DNA of 64,000 nucleotides. Origin: Oikopleura dioica. Lineage: Eukaryota > Chordata > Appendicularia > Copelata > Oikopleuridae. A program made the position numbers and the translations under genes. How positions within the stretch are numbered: the first letter of the stretch is position 1; every line of letters starts with the position of its first letter. The notes below the pieces were generated by a model. It did not search any database, was not told the origin of the DNA, and was given only the letters and a program-made list of their open reading frames with translations. Of the stretch, positions 32,769-45,101 are shown piece by piece. The DNA lies in contig OU015566.1 of the NCBI GenBank assembly GCA_907165135.1, positions 13,810,157-13,874,156 on the forward strand, in the 5' to 3' direction.

Positions 32769-33504
32769 AACACTTTTGCTAAAGCTGTTATGAGAAATTT
32801 GTTGATATGGGCGATTCCTAGTCTCGATAATTTAATTTCACAACATGTTTCTTTTTTTTTCTTATTTTCGAGTGCTGTTGGAAAACGGATCTTATAATCT
32901 GTGGTCTAAAAATACAACTTTATTGTTGCTAAAAACACGATATTGAGTAACCCCATCCAAGAATACCACAATTCGTTGCAGCATCTAAAAATACGATAAA
33001 TTTATTTTTCATTTTTTACCAAGTGCAAAAAGTGGAATAGACTTGGAGTTTGTAATCGACACGGCCATTTCCAAGGTAGGGTCACGGCGGCTAGCTCAAG
33101 TAGCATTTACAACAGTTTAGTGAATACCTTGAACACTCGAGCTCACCCCCGGATCAGCCGGATTTCCAAGCGCGAATAAGATTTCAGTAACGTTACTGAA
33201 TTTTTTCGACGAACTTGGCCACTCACGCTGCATCCGGCGAGTCAAAACGCTGATCCGGAGACGTGGAAAAAACCGGCTCTTTCCGCTCTGCAGTTCTTGG
33301 ATGGGGTTATTCAATTGCGTGTTTGCAGCAACAATAAAGTTTATTTTTAGACCACAGACCATAGATTGATCAGAATATGGGCTTTTAGTTGCACTCAAAA
33401 ATTAGGAAGAAACATGTTATGATATTAAATTATTGAGACTCAGAATTTCTCTCAATTTTATTTACAATTGAATCTAATATTTCACTCGAAATTTTCGAGA
33501 CGAA

Positions 33505-33667
33505 AAACGGGGTGGTGTCTGGAACCGACAAAAATTTCGACAAATTTTGGGTGGGCGGCTACTCGGCTGCTGATTGAACGGTTTGCCGAATCCAGGCTTC
33601 TAATTGGTCGAAAATTTCCACGCAAAATTTGTCAAAATTTTCTTGTCGACTCTAGACACCTCCCGGA
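33505..33667. repeat. MITE family B, copy 4
   Basis: GGTGTCTGGAACCGACAAAA / TTGTCGACTCTAGACACC arms with the family core TACTCGGCTGCTGATTG. Confidence 0.7.
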
Positions 33668-33670
33668 AAA

Positions 33671-33755
33671 ACTGTGTAGAAACCTGACTCAGGGTCCAAA
33701 AGCCTTCATATGCTCTCAGGACCCTGACTCAGGTTTCTACGCAGGTTTCGAGCCA
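33671..33755. mobile_element. MITE family A, short copy A10
   Basis: Arms TAGAAACCTGACTCAGGGTC and GACCCTGACTCAGGTTTCTA with a short loop and no GAAGCCGC hairpins; the right end is GCAGGTTTCGAGCCAAAG. It lies directly next to family B copy 4. Confidence 0.7.
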
Positions 33756-34879
33756 AAGATCGGATTAAAAAAGTTCCGATTTCAATATTTCTTTTCGGCG
33801 AAAAACTGCTGGTTCAATTAATCCTGACTCAAGCATCCTCTAATTCTACGCAGTGTATCCCTGCTTTCTCAAGTTCCGCTAGAGCAAGTAACGTGGGAGC
33901 TACAGAATCCGCCGCACATTTTCTGAGGTCAGTTAAGAACCGCTTTCGACGCACCATAAAACCCTGACAGAAGCACTTTTTCTTCTTCGCACAAAAAATC
34001 AGAGTTTTGAAAAAATCGCCTTTCGAAAGATTACGAAAACATCAATCGGTAGAGTGGCCAATTTACAATCAAGGAGAAACGGTGTTACTGAAAACTAAGA
34101 TCCGTGGAGAGTGAAAATAGCAAATGACAAGTTCAGTTTTGCCAAAAGAGAGAGTGTTAACTTGGTGGTGACATTTTAGCTCAAAATGCTGCCACTCAGA
34201 ATTTGCCACACAATCATTTCTGCTTTTAAAAATCATTTTGAAAAGCAGGAAATTTCGTGGCTCGAAATTTCGTTTGTTTTTCTTTTTCATTGCGGTCTAA
34301 TTTTCCTTGCTCCCCGCTCATCCGGCATTGATTTTCATTGTTCGTCGAAATAAACTTGATTTTTGCCCGTTTTTAATTGCTCCAACCAGAATTGGAGGAG
34401 AGACAGTTCTAGTAAGTAGTGATATCTTCGCGGAAAATTTTTGTTCAAGGACCGTAATGGATACGCTGCGCCTAATCTCCGGACGTAGTTGAAGATAAAA
34501 TAACGACAGAATTTCAACCTCCAAGTCCAATTTTTCTTTATCAATTCTGCATTGTGAGCGAATTTGTCATTTCTCCGGAAGATTACCGTTGCCAAAATCT
34601 TTGTTTTTATCATCAATTTTGAATTTATTATTGTCAATAATTAATTTATTGGTTTAGAATTCATTTATTCCAATAAGAGGATAAATATTTGTTTTCATAA
34701 TTGAGCTACTTTGAGTTCTGTAATAAGCCCATGGTAAATAATAAGTTATTATTATTAATAACTACCGGTTTTTTCGTCTCAATATTTTTGAGTCGAAAAT
34801 AATTGCGAAATAGTTATTGATATTTAATTTCAGCAATAATTTAATATTTTTTATTTTTTTCAATCTTTATTCATTTTTC

Positions 34880-35083
34880 TTAAGGACACCCCCGTCGATA
34901 TTGCTGGAATTTTCAAACGTAGTTTTCTCTCCGTATACCCTTAGAATTCTTTCATATTTTGGTATCAAAATGAAGCTTAGAAAAAGCTTTAGGGCAAGAA
35001 ATACTTAACTTGGTGATACCCTTAAGTTTACAGGCTGAAAAAAATTTTTGAAAAATCGCCTAGGTCGACAGGGGGATCCTTAA
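34880..35083. mobile_element. TTAA-flanked element, 204 bp
   Basis: TTAA plus inverted ends GGACACCCCCGTCGA / TCGACAGGGGGATCC, interior AT-rich. Related in its ends to the element at 29740. Confidence 0.65.
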
Positions 35084-35691
35084 ATATCCTCTTTATTAAA
35101 GATTTATCCTCTTAAGTTATCCTCTTAAACAAAAATAAAGTCTAAAAATAATTGATGTTGACACCCTTAATTCAATCAAAATTGCTTCTAAGAACCCCCG
35201 AAACAATGACAGTTCCAATACAAGTGCCCTAGAATGAACCTCTTTGTAGCATCCTCGCTGTTGAATTTTTCCCTCGTAATATTGAAAAAGACAAGATTAC
35301 GAGATTTACTCGAATGGGGGGAAAGCGGTTCAATCCCCTTTTGCGCTGATAAAAACATTTATGCTTGGCGGTAAGGTAAATTCTCTCTTGTTTAGATGGA
35401 TCGGGAGACACGTCTGATAAATGGAAAAATCTCGCAGATGCGTGGAGAACATTAAAATTAAAACCATGTCGTTTTTTTCTTATCGCTTTGGGTCAACATG
35501 AGCAAAATTGGATCGAGCGCCAATTGTGAGTTCACGAAAATCGACAGAAACAGTCGCATTTCGGCGAAGTTGATGCTCGTCCCAGACTCGTGAAATCATA
35601 AACTGGCAGCTGAATATAAACGATGAGCCCGGATTTATGACAAGCGAAATTTGCCAAATCATCGAAAATGTAATAGAACAGTTAAGGGGTA

Positions 35692-36024
35692 GATATCAAG
35701 AATGGGTTTCCTGTCAGTGTTTTCTTAGATTTTTAACATAGTGACCCCCTTATTTTTGGGCTGGAACCGACAAAAATTTCGACAAATTTTGCGTAGGCGG
35801 CTACTCGGCTGCTAATTGGCCAGTTTGCCGAATCCAGGCTTCTGATTGGTTGAAAATTTCCATACAAAATTTTTTGTCGGTTCCAGACACCTCCCCTTAT
35901 TTTTCTGCTCAAAATTAATTGCATAAAATATATATTTTGAGCAGAAAAAATAAGGGGGGTCACTATGTTAAAAATTTGAGAAAACACTGACGGAAAATCC
36001 CATTCTTAATATCTACCCCCTTAA
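35692..36024. mobile_element. TTAA element enclosing further nested MITEs
   Basis: TTAA plus ends GGGGTAGATATCAAGAATGG / CCATTCTTAATATCTACCCCC. Inside is a second inverted pair AACATAGTGACCCCCTTATT / AATAAGGGGGGTCACTATGT, and inside that a family B copy (35757-35896). Three levels of inverted repeats are nested like Russian dolls. Confidence 0.8.
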
Positions 36025-36117
36025 AAAGCTAGAAAAGCTCTAAAAAAGCACTGGCTTCTAAAAAATGAACATCCGCTAGTTCCATGTTTAAAATGTTGTT
36101 CATGAAAATTGAAGCTT

Positions 36118-36423
36118 TCAAGTAGCAATTTCGCTTTTTCGAATGAGCGTTATATTTTTACCGAGCGGATTGGGGCGCTTTTTACAAAGAGCAAAGAAAA
36201 CGGAAGCTGCAGTCATAACAGTTGCTTTTCCGCGGTTTTGAAAATTTGAATGTTGAAAATATTCGATGAAATAATCCGTAATTCTGCTTTGTTGTTTCGA
36301 AGCTCTGTAAGGACCACCACTTGAAAGTGTGTTTTGACGAACGCTGTTTGTTGAACAATCTATTAGACACTTTTTCTTACTTGCGCAGCTGAAGGGTGTC
36401 TCTTGCGCTTTTTTGCTGATCAT
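36118..36423 (-). CDS. Small protein with a p21-type PCNA-binding (PIP) box
   Basis: ATG at 36423 gives 101 residues: basic, Ser-rich N-terminal half, then ASKQQSRITDYFIEYF at residues 41-56. QSRITDYF fits the PIP-box consensus Q-x-x-h-x-x-ar-ar, with the Thr-Asp pair typical of the high-affinity p21 class. The rest lacks a recognised fold, as expected for intrinsically disordered PCNA clients such as CDK inhibitors or PAF15. I infer a DNA replication or repair accessory role; family membership is not established. An upstream GTG in frame is not used. Confidence 0.5.
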   Translation of the reverse strand: MISKKAQETPFSCASKKKCLIDCSTNSVRQNTLSSGGPYRASKQQSRITDYFIEYFQHSNFQNRGKATVMTAASVFFALCKKRPNPLGKNITLIRKSEIAT

Positions 36424-36599
36424 TGTTATTATGATAAATTGACAGCAAAAGCGAGGAGCCACGAAACACGAAACAGATATTGGGTTTTCTTATGTTGAGT
36501 AAAAATAGCTCGAATTTCAGATTCCAAGGATGAGGTCAGCCTTTAACGGACTGGGTCGGAACTCGGCTCGAAAAACCGGGAATCATTCCGGTCAACTTT

Positions 36600-36840
36600 T
36601 AACCCAGAAGAGATTCTTTTTGGAATTTTTTGGTCAAATTTTTTCAACTAAAAGACAAGGCTCGTCACCCTGTCTAGAAAACCTGAGTCAGGGTTCTGAA
36701 AGAGCTTGAATTCGCGAAAGCCGCTAAAATAAAGCTCTTTCAGGACCCTGACTCAGGTTTTCTACACAGGTTTCCGAGTCCAGTCTTTTAGTCAAGAAAA
36801 TTTGACCAAAATTTTGACGAAAAAAGTCCAAAAAGAATAT
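36600..36840. mobile_element. MITE family A copy A11 inside a longer inverted repeat
   Basis: Inner arms GAAAACCTGAGTCAGGGT / ACCCTGACTCAGGTTTTC with right end GGTTTCCGAGTCCAG. Outside them a second mirror pair extends (ATTCTTTTTGGAATTTTTTG versus a TCCAAAAAGAAT arm), so the family A unit either inserted in, or forms the core of, a larger foldback. Confidence 0.7.
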
Positions 36841-37429
36841 ATTTTGGGTTTCAATTCGACAGGAAGGGTTCCCAAAACTGATTTCTGAAAGAAATAGTTT
36901 TAACCTTTTCGACCAGATTTGAACAATTTTGCTAAATGGTGGTTAATTTTATTGCATTTGAGTTTGTATTCACTTCAATCAAAGAACATTGTTTTTTATT
37001 GCAAACGGTTCTAATGGGAAAGATCGCGTTTTTATCAAAATATCTTTTTCTGCTTAGGTAAAAATACGGTTTTTAGTCGTAAGAGCGAGTTTTTTTTTGA
37101 CTCTAAAAGCCTAACAGCTGTTTTTTGGTCAATTGTCTTCAATGGGTTAAATTTTTTGATAAAGTAAAAATAAGATTTTGATAATCATTTTGATGATTAT
37201 TTTGAAATTAAATTTTTGAATGCTGGATCAAAATATTTAGGCTGGTTATAACATTTCCTGCGAAATTATCGATGTTGATTGCGCCGGGTGTTTACCCTTC
37301 TTCAAACAGCAATTGTATGCAAGTGAGCAAACAAGGGTAAACAATTTGGATTTTTAGACCGCGAAAAGTCAATGAATTCGAGCCCTTATCCTCACTTTTC
37401 ATATAATCATTTATTTTAAATCTTTTCTT

Positions 37430-37835
37430 TAGCAAGACGCATAGTTTGTTCGTTCCAATTTGTGACATCATCGTTCAAATGTCATGAAATCTTCAAATGT
37501 CTATAAATGTTTCGAAATGTCTCTTATCTTCATGACATTCAGGGACATTTTGGAATATTTTTAACACAAAATGTAGTCATCAATGATATTTGAGACATTC
37601 AGGAACCTCAAGGGACATTCTGAATTACTTTGAACATCAAATGTGGACATCTTATGTCATTTAAAGATATTTGACATATTCAGAGACATTCAGACATTCA
37701 AAAAAGCATCAAAATGTCCTTACTTTGAGCAAATATCCTCCTCAGATGTCATTAAATGACGACATTTGCTATCAAAATATTCCGAAATGTCTTTGGATGT
37801 CTCTGAATGTCTTGCTCATTCATGATTACTGTGCT
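37430..37835. repeat. Foldback array of AAATGTC / GACATTC words
   Basis: About 25 copies of a 7-bp word and its complement (AAATGTC, GACATTT, GACATTC) spaced 10-20 bp apart, arranged as a large imperfect palindrome centred near 37620. Ends are not sharp. The architecture resembles the pentamer-filled hAT MITEs of this window. Confidence 0.6.
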
Positions 37836-37897
37836 GATTTTGAGTAAGTCCTCGAAATGAGTCACTACCAAAATTTATTGAATTACTTCTAATGTTT

Positions 37898-38190
37898 TTA
37901 TTCCGGTCTAAATCTAATTAAAGCTTTGAGTCTGGAGATGTTAATAAAGCTGGGCGCTGGGTTTACTTTTTTCGAAATTGCATAACCAACTACTTTGCTT
38001 ATCACAACATTAGATGCTTGATCCGATTCGCGCAAATCTCCTGCGGCGCTGATCAAAAACCCGATGAGTGCTAGCTGCTGGTGGCGGTGGAGCGGCTCTT
38101 TATCGCCTCCTGCCGGGCGCTGCGCCACCCCGGACGGCGAAATGCATCGCGAATTTTGCTCCTCCAAACCAAACCAAGTATCTCGAAGAT
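37898..38190 (-). CDS. Possible 3' exon of an unknown gene
   Basis: A minus-strand frame ending LKALIRFRPE has its stop overlapping AATAAA (GAATAAAAAC), a plausible polyadenylation signal. It contains LIGFLISAAGDLRESDQAS and NVVISKVVGYAISKKVNPAP. No in-frame ATG exists before an upstream stop, so an upstream exon is required but was not found. An overlapping plus-strand frame from about 38064 is also open. Strand choice is uncertain. Confidence 0.3.
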
Positions 38191-38748
38191 CCCGATTTCA
38201 GGGTTCACTTTTTAGTCCCTTTTTTAACCCGTCCCACGTACGATACAGTTCGTCGCGACAGCCTGTACCAGAGGCCACAAGTCAGTCGATTCTGTCATCT
38301 CCAAGCTCAATTTCCTCCAATCCTCCTTTTAATCAAATCCACGTGGTAATTATCCAATCCAAGTCCTAAGAAAATATCGTCCCGAGAAAATTTGAAGCAA
38401 GCCTTCTTCCAAGCCGAAAAACTTCGATAGAGAAAGTACAAAATCAAGCAAAACCGATAACGGTTTTTTGAATTTCGAGGTAAGAAAAACATCAAAAATA
38501 AGGGTTTCAACTCGACTTTTTCAATTCCAAATGATTTTGGCACATTTTGAGCCGATTTTGTTTTTTAACCTGTTTGAACAAAATGGCCTTTTTCGTGCTT
38601 TTTTGGAGCTTTTTTCCTAATTTTCAGTGTATTTTCCATTTTCGTAGCTAAAATTTTAGTTAACCTGTTTTTGAATATTTAACCCATCGGCGCAAAAAGG
38701 CCATTTTCTTTCTTTTCCCAGAGAAAAGCGTATTTCTTCCCTGGAAAC

Positions 38749-39030
38749 TTATGCAATTCTCTTGGAAAAACGGGCCTCTGGCTCCCGGTTGGCGCATCGC
38801 CAATTATAGCCGCGGGTAAATTTGTCCGTCGGAGAGTTTACTTCACCACATGGTTTACCACGAATTTCGATCGTTTCTGCTCTAGCGGTTTTTTCTCCAC
38901 GAATCACGGAAATTAGTGGAAATCTCTTTCCAAACGTTGCGCGTTTTTGATTATTCTCTTCTCGGATAAGCATGACTGTATATTTTTCGGGGCTGCGGTC
39001 AAGGTCGCAGGTTGCTTTGGTTAACCTCAT
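38749..39030 (-). CDS. Small Cys-containing protein, possibly secreted
   Basis: ATG at 39030 (MRLTKATCDLDRSPEKYTV) gives 93 residues with three Cys and a basic C-terminal half ending REPEARFSKRIA. A hydrophobic stretch just upstream in the same frame (STFLLPTCIITSM) would make a signal peptide if an upstream exon supplied the start. No family recognised. Amino-acid composition is protein-like against an AT-rich background. Confidence 0.4.
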   Translation of the reverse strand: MRLTKATCDLDRSPEKYTVMLIREENNQKRATFGKRFPLISVIRGEKTARAETIEIRGKPCGEVNSPTDKFTRGYNWRCANREPEARFSKRIA

Positions 39031-39099
39031 GCTTGTGATAATACAAGTGGGGAGCAGAAAAGTGGATTTAACCACTTGAATTCATTCCAGCTGCGGCTT

Positions 39100-42000
39100 A
39101 AGGGGGCTCATTCCATAATGGCTTCAAAACTTTGAAAACATCTTTTAACCTATTGGGACAAATCTGCTCATTTTGTGCATTTCTATTCGTTTTCAATGAT
39201 TTTAAGGGGGTAACCTCCCGTTTCTCATCGTTAGGGTTGAAACCAATTTTAACCTGGTCGGAAAACATGGCCTTTTTGTGCATTTTCGTCATCTTTCAGG
39301 CAGTTTAAGGGTGTTTCTTCAATATTTTCATCGGAAATTCGGAAGCTGTTCTAACATGTTAAGGGCTAACCCGCTAAATCCCGCGATTGCGATAATCAGT
39401 TACTTTCACGCGGCTGAACAGCTTTCTCCGATTTCTGGGTGTGGTCATCGTTTCGTGTAAATCCAAATCCGCAGAACAAGGAGCGCTAAAAACAGAAATC
39501 TAAGCCGTCTGGAACTCAACACTTGCCAGGCGCGATTTCCTTTCAGCTGCTTATTTTTCCCGTATTTTTCTCGTTGCATAAAAAAGAACCTGACACTCGG
39601 AAGGATAAGGGGACAGGGCGGATTAATTATATTCGTTCTTGGGATTCTTTGATGTGATAAGGGAATCGGCAGATTAAGGTGATAGCGCTCGATAAAAACC
39701 AGAAAAACGATGAATCATCAATTTTGAAATCTGAGACGATCCGAAACTTGAAAATGGAGGGGATACCCTTAAGAGCCGCTCTTCTGATTCGCCTCAATTT
39801 ATTTCTTGAGTTCCACAGTACTCAAAATCTCAAATAAGTGCGGTTCAACTTACGTCCCCGCGCACTTCACACGTGCAAACCGTGCCGCAAAATCTTCCTC
39901 TTTCTCGAGGTTACACCCTTAAGACCGTTCTAGCCAGATTCTTTCTCAAGAGCTTTTGGATCGTTTTACATGTTTTTCTTTGAAGGAATATGCTATCCAA
40001 AAGGCTGCTGTCCAGCTTTTTAGAAAAAAGCGAAAACTTAAGGGTGTAACTCAAGTATTTTCAACACTTGAAAGGATTTTGCCTTTTTTCTAAAGTAGAA
40101 AAGAGAGTTCCTTATCAGTTTTCTTCTTACACGTTTGTTCAGTAAAGATAACTCGTTCGCGGTTTGAAAATTCACTCGTTAGAGCATGGAAAAACCTGGC
40201 GCAGCGGGAGACCATGATAAGGAGCTGAAAGCTGATATCAATTTTCTTTTAATGAAACTTGTTTATCGCAAAACCTCCTTTGTTCAACAAGTGGCGATCC
40301 ACTTAATTGCTTCTTTTCAATCTGGAGTGGAGGGCTCTAGAAACAAAATGCAATTAAGGGCTTGATAGAGCTTGAGATCCAGCTTGATTTTGAACTAAGG
40401 GTATCAAGGTAGCAAAAAAAGAAGCGGATCAAATTCAAGATCGGATGGGGTAGAGCAGGCTTAAAAGCCTCTCACGTCTCAGCCTTCTTAAGCCGATCTC
40501 GCCAGATTTCACAGATAAAAACGCTGATAAGACAAGCTCCTAAGGATGTACCCTCCCTTTTCCTGAAAGGAGAAGCAGGCGTCTTGTGTCATAATGTTTA
40601 GGCAGAATGTTTACATTGCGAACCAAACAATCTGTCCTTTTGGAGCTTCTTTTTACGGATCAACCCACATTTTGATCTTTTAAAAACTGGTCGAATTAAG
40701 GGTGTAAGGATCGAAAACCATGGTTTTTCTGCTGGCTTTTCCTATAGATTTAGCATAGTGACACCCTTATTTTTAGTTCCTAAAAGAAAGATCAAGCCCA
40801 ATTTAAGGGTATACCGTCCATTTATATCCTCTGAATATATTTGTTTATCAAGCTGGAGCACCTTAATCATCTTCTCAAAAAATCCCCGCTTACTATCAAA
40901 ATAACCCAGCCACCGTAAAATTTTCATTAGAAATCGTTGACTGAATTGCTCAACAATGATAATCGCTAACCTCCTTATCACCAGCGAAAAAAACCTCAAG
41001 CAACAGCGCTTCTTTTATCGGTAGCTGGTGTTATCCACTGCTCGGAACATTGAAAAATGTTCCTTCTAACAGAAAAAAAGAGCGAACAAGCGGTTTTTGA
41101 CATTTCGGAAAACATGGAGAAAAACGTGAATAAAATTATTTCTAAAATAAGGCGCTCTTTTTTGAGCCAAAAATTTTTTATCCAAAAATTTGGTAAGAGA
41201 CCTAAACGGGTTATAATTTTGAGATTTTTTGGACTCAAAATAAGGGCGTCAACTAATGAATTCAAGAATTCATACCAATAAATTGGCAATCGGCTAAAAC
41301 GGGTTAAAAACGCTCCTTGATTTTGAACCATCTAAAGAGCCGTTGGTCACCTTAATTCTTGACATTCTCGCCCGTACGTTTTAACCCGCGCTGATCCGAA
41401 TGTCAATTTTCTGGGCACGCGGTGCAGCTGCTGCTCTAGAAAATTGAGCAGCTACAGTGGTTGAAACACCATCACGTTTTTGTAAAATTGCGAGAATTTT
41501 TTTGGAACAGATTATTTTTTATGAAATCAGAATTTCGTAAAATTGCACAGCGGGAGATCGAGAGCTCTTATCACACCCACGAGCACTAGAAACGCAGGAA
41601 AGCAGCATGAGTCCCGATAAGAAAAAGCCCCTCCACCGCGGCGGAGGGTTAAGCCGAGAATTAACACGTCGATTTCTTGGAGAAAACCGTTGTCGAAATT
41701 TTTCTTCGCTAATGCTCGTGGATTTGAGGCTTACTACCTTCTGAAACGCTTGGAAATAAAAAACGGTGCCATTCATGTTTGTTCTGAGCCGCTCCCGAGT
41801 AATCCGGGACGGATACGTTCCGGGGTAATTTAACCCTCGGCAGCAGGAGTAACGGAAGGCGAAAGGCTCACTAAAGTGTCCGGGCGGATAAACCTAACCG
41901 TTCCGGTATTTATTGCTTCTCTTCTTCCAACGAAGAAAAGAAGATAAATGAGTTCTAACGAAGTTTGCTTTCTCTGAAAAAAGAATAATGCTTTTCGTCT

Positions 42001-42900
42001 TAACCCCTTGGCGCAAAGACTGTCAAAAATGGCCCTATGATGGACAACGGGCCTGAAATGGCCCTTATTTGATCAAAAAAGGACCATTTTTTATCAAATT
42101 TTTTTTTTTAATTTTAACCCATTTCCTTCTAAATGCCCAAAAAATGCCTCTTTCGACATAAACTTCGAAAAACGTGGCCCAAAACAACCAAAGACATTCC
42201 TCTTTATCTTCTCTACATTTTCCTATAAATTCTTGTGGCTAATCCAAAGGGAAACATCTCACAATCGTTTGCTATCCTCAATCTATTGTGGCGAGTTGTG
42301 ACATTCTAGCAACCACCACAAATTATTTAGAATGGCAAAAAACAGGCCCGTGTGTGTGCTTGCTAGGGTTTAACTCGAAATGCCACTCATCTATTGATGT
42401 TTTTATCGCGGCAGTCGAGCTCCGGGATCAGTCCTTTCCGAGTTAATATTTTCCCTCCTTCTTTTTGAATCTATTGAATATATTGACACATGTTCAATCC
42501 ATCAAAAAAGCTTAACCCTCCCGCGCGCGCTCAGTTCAATCCACGTCACGCGCGGATTTGTTCTTCCCAAACGCGCGGAAGCGGGTTAAAAACTCAGCTT
42601 CTAGAAGATCTCAAGAAAAGTACCGACTAAGCAAGAACCCGTGTTAAATTAAACCCGCCAAAGCCAGATCAAAAAACGCCTTCAAAATAAGAAATTTCTT
42701 CTGAAAGCAGCTAAGAAATTAACCGCTAAATCAGCTTTTTTGCTCCTCATAAATCTGCGCCCAACCCTTAAAATATGATTAGGCTAGAATTTAGCACCTC
42801 CGCAAGGATGACAGCTTTCTGAGAGTTGTCATGAAAGCATGTCTCTTCCAAGCCGCAAATTTGAAATTTGGAATTGAAAAAATCGTCGATGTCAAGTTCT
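39100..42900. other. Gene-poor interval
   Basis: About 3.8 kb without a convincing gene. It holds many CCCTTAA/TTAAGGG motifs, TTTAACCC..GGCGC fragments (42001 and again near 38680 and 845), and short open frames such as 41519-41776 without family signals. Probably decayed TTAA-type elements. Confidence 0.45.
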
Positions 42901-42976
42901 TTATCTCTTTCTTTCTCAATTGTTCCTTTTTAACCCTTCTTTCCAGACTCAAGCAACCAAAAACTCCCAACTCAAG

Positions 42977-45101
42977 ATGCAATTCGTCGCCGGAAAGTAC
43001 GTCCCACCCCACATGCGCCAACGACCAGCTGGCCTCGAAGCCGTGCCCGCCCGGGCCCCCGGCTGCGAGCCCAAGCGACGCAACTTCACCAAGAAGGTCA
43101 CCAAGCCGAAGCCAGTCGTCGTCGAAGCGCCCAAGGTCGAGGAGCCAAAGGTCAAGCCCCATTGCGAGCTTTTCCTGGCCGATCTTCCTGCGCCAATGCG
43201 ATCTGTTACCACCTTAGCTGGTAAGTTAAATTTTCAAAGATTTTGAACTTCTTGAAATTAACCGCAAATCACCGCTAAGTGGCGTTGTTTTCATTTTTCG
43301 CGATAACCTTTCGCGGTTGCCTGAATCACTGATTCGTCAAAAATCCGCTCCGCACGCTCGTAATCTAATAAACTACCGCTGATAACGGGAACAATAAGCT
43401 CCTTTGACAAGAACAACTACTGGAGATTTCAGCAACTAATTTACTCTTTTCAGGCTTTTTCCACCCCTATGGCGAAATCTCCAACATCCAGATCATCCCC
43501 GTCGGCCAGAGCTTCCCCGAAGAGTGCCACAAGTTCATCGATACCGCCGAGTACAAAGGCAGCTTCTGCGCCATTGTCGAGTTCCTGACCGCGCGCGTCG
43601 CCAAGTTCGTCGTTGGAGTCCTTCGAAAGCGAATTGAAGCGCTCAACTTCCGAGTTGGTCTTCTCAAGCCAGGTTTGGCCGAGGAGATGGCTCACCAGAG
43701 CATGCGATTGAAGGACTCGCTCCATCGACCGAGCTTCCAGATCAACAAGACGCAGGATGGATTCCTCAATGCGCCGATTCTTGCCTGCTCGTCGGAAGAG
43801 CTGTCCGATCAGGACAGCAATATTCGACACAAGGTGAGGATACCCTTAATTTTAGGAGACAAGCTTTACCGTCGAATTTTTACGAGTCAAATATTTCGAA
43901 CTTATTCTCAATCAATAATAATTCGTAAAGAATAGACCTTTCCGGATAGAAATGACTCTTATTGAATATTTTATCATATCGTTGTCGATACCCTTAAAAA
44001 TCACCATAAAGCGGGTTATGTACAGATAGTTCTATTTTTTAATTTATATTTTCGAAAATTAGATAAAGATTAAAATATTTACTTTTCTTAATAAAAAGCA
44101 TTTTATGGGTATTATTATCTTGCTGATACCCTTAAATTTAACCAAGAATTCAAGAAGCCTTAGAAGCGAAAAATGACGTAATTCTGTAATGAAATCACAG
44201 TACTTATGCTAAATGGGAGCAGCGAAAATCCTCTCGCGCGTGAAAAATTTTCGTGTACGCTTGAATTTCGCCAGTTCTCGTATTCAAGGCTGATTACTTC
44301 GTATTCTTTACCGCCCAGTGTTTTTTCAAAGTCGAGCTGGATTCTGGTCCTAATCTTCAGATTTGTAGATTCCTCCTCCACGTACTTTTTCTACACGTCC
44401 TTATCAGCTCGATTTAAACTCATTATCAGGTTATGTCATCACTAAGGGCGCTCACCGGCAGCTCGTTGCGGGTTAGATAGTGCCCGTTGCGTTTTGGGTC
44501 AAATCAAAAAAACGATTTGGACCGTCATGTTGACCCTATCAACCATCCGCTTATTTTCGCCCAAAATACACCTCCTCGAGCGAGCGTAGTTTTTCTAAAA
44601 TGCTTTACATTTTCCTGCCTGCAATGTTAGCGGGCCGTAAACATAACATTTTTACAATCAAAAAGCGGGCGCGCCGACTTTTTCGAAACATTAACAATAT
44701 CAATGTTTTACATTGACAATTCTGAAGTCTTAACCCTCTGGCGTAAGCTCTCTTTAACCCAAGTGCGCGCAGAGGTCAATTTTGAACACAAAGCTCTTTT
44801 AAGCCCCCTTACATCCTTAAAACACTTGTTTATTTTAAGGGTGTAACATCCTATAAGCCTGAAATTGCATCATCTTTTCTCAACTCAATTATTCTAGCGC
44901 GCGATCTTCTCCAACACCTGGTCCAACACCTCCTCCGGTATCGACACTGGCGCCTCTTCCTCCGCCTCTGGCCTTGACTCCGACTCCGATCGCCTTCATC
45001 GGCTCATTTCATCGACCGACGACGATGAAGATTATGACCTCCTGACCCTTGCCTTGAAAAACGGCATCAAAGTGACCCGAAGCCCACCCGGCTTCCAGTA
45101 A
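42977..45101 (+). CDS. RRM protein with LARP6-like RRM (tandem copy 1)
   Basis: Three exons (42977-43220, 43454-43833, 44898-45101) give 275 residues. The N-terminus carries KYVPPHMRQ, a motif also found in DDX3-type RNA-binding proteins. The central fold (CELFLADLPAPM, GFFHPYGEISNIQIIPVGQ, GSFCAIVEFLTARVAKFVVG) looks like the atypical RRM of LARP6. The C-terminal exon is Ser/Asp-rich (SASGLDSDSDRLHR). No La motif was found. All introns are GT..AG. A TTTCCAG tract lies 18 bp before the ATG, a possible trans-splice acceptor. It is duplicated in tandem at 46023. Likely RNA binding. Confidence 0.7.

Noticed and set aside
33117-33398. Minus-strand 93-codon frame
   Set aside because: No motif, no splice or polyadenylation context, and it lies among inverted-repeat elements.
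41519-41776. Minus-strand 85-codon ATG frame with a hydrophobic segment
   Set aside because: Ordinary composition for chance frames here, no signal or family evidence, no neighbouring exons.
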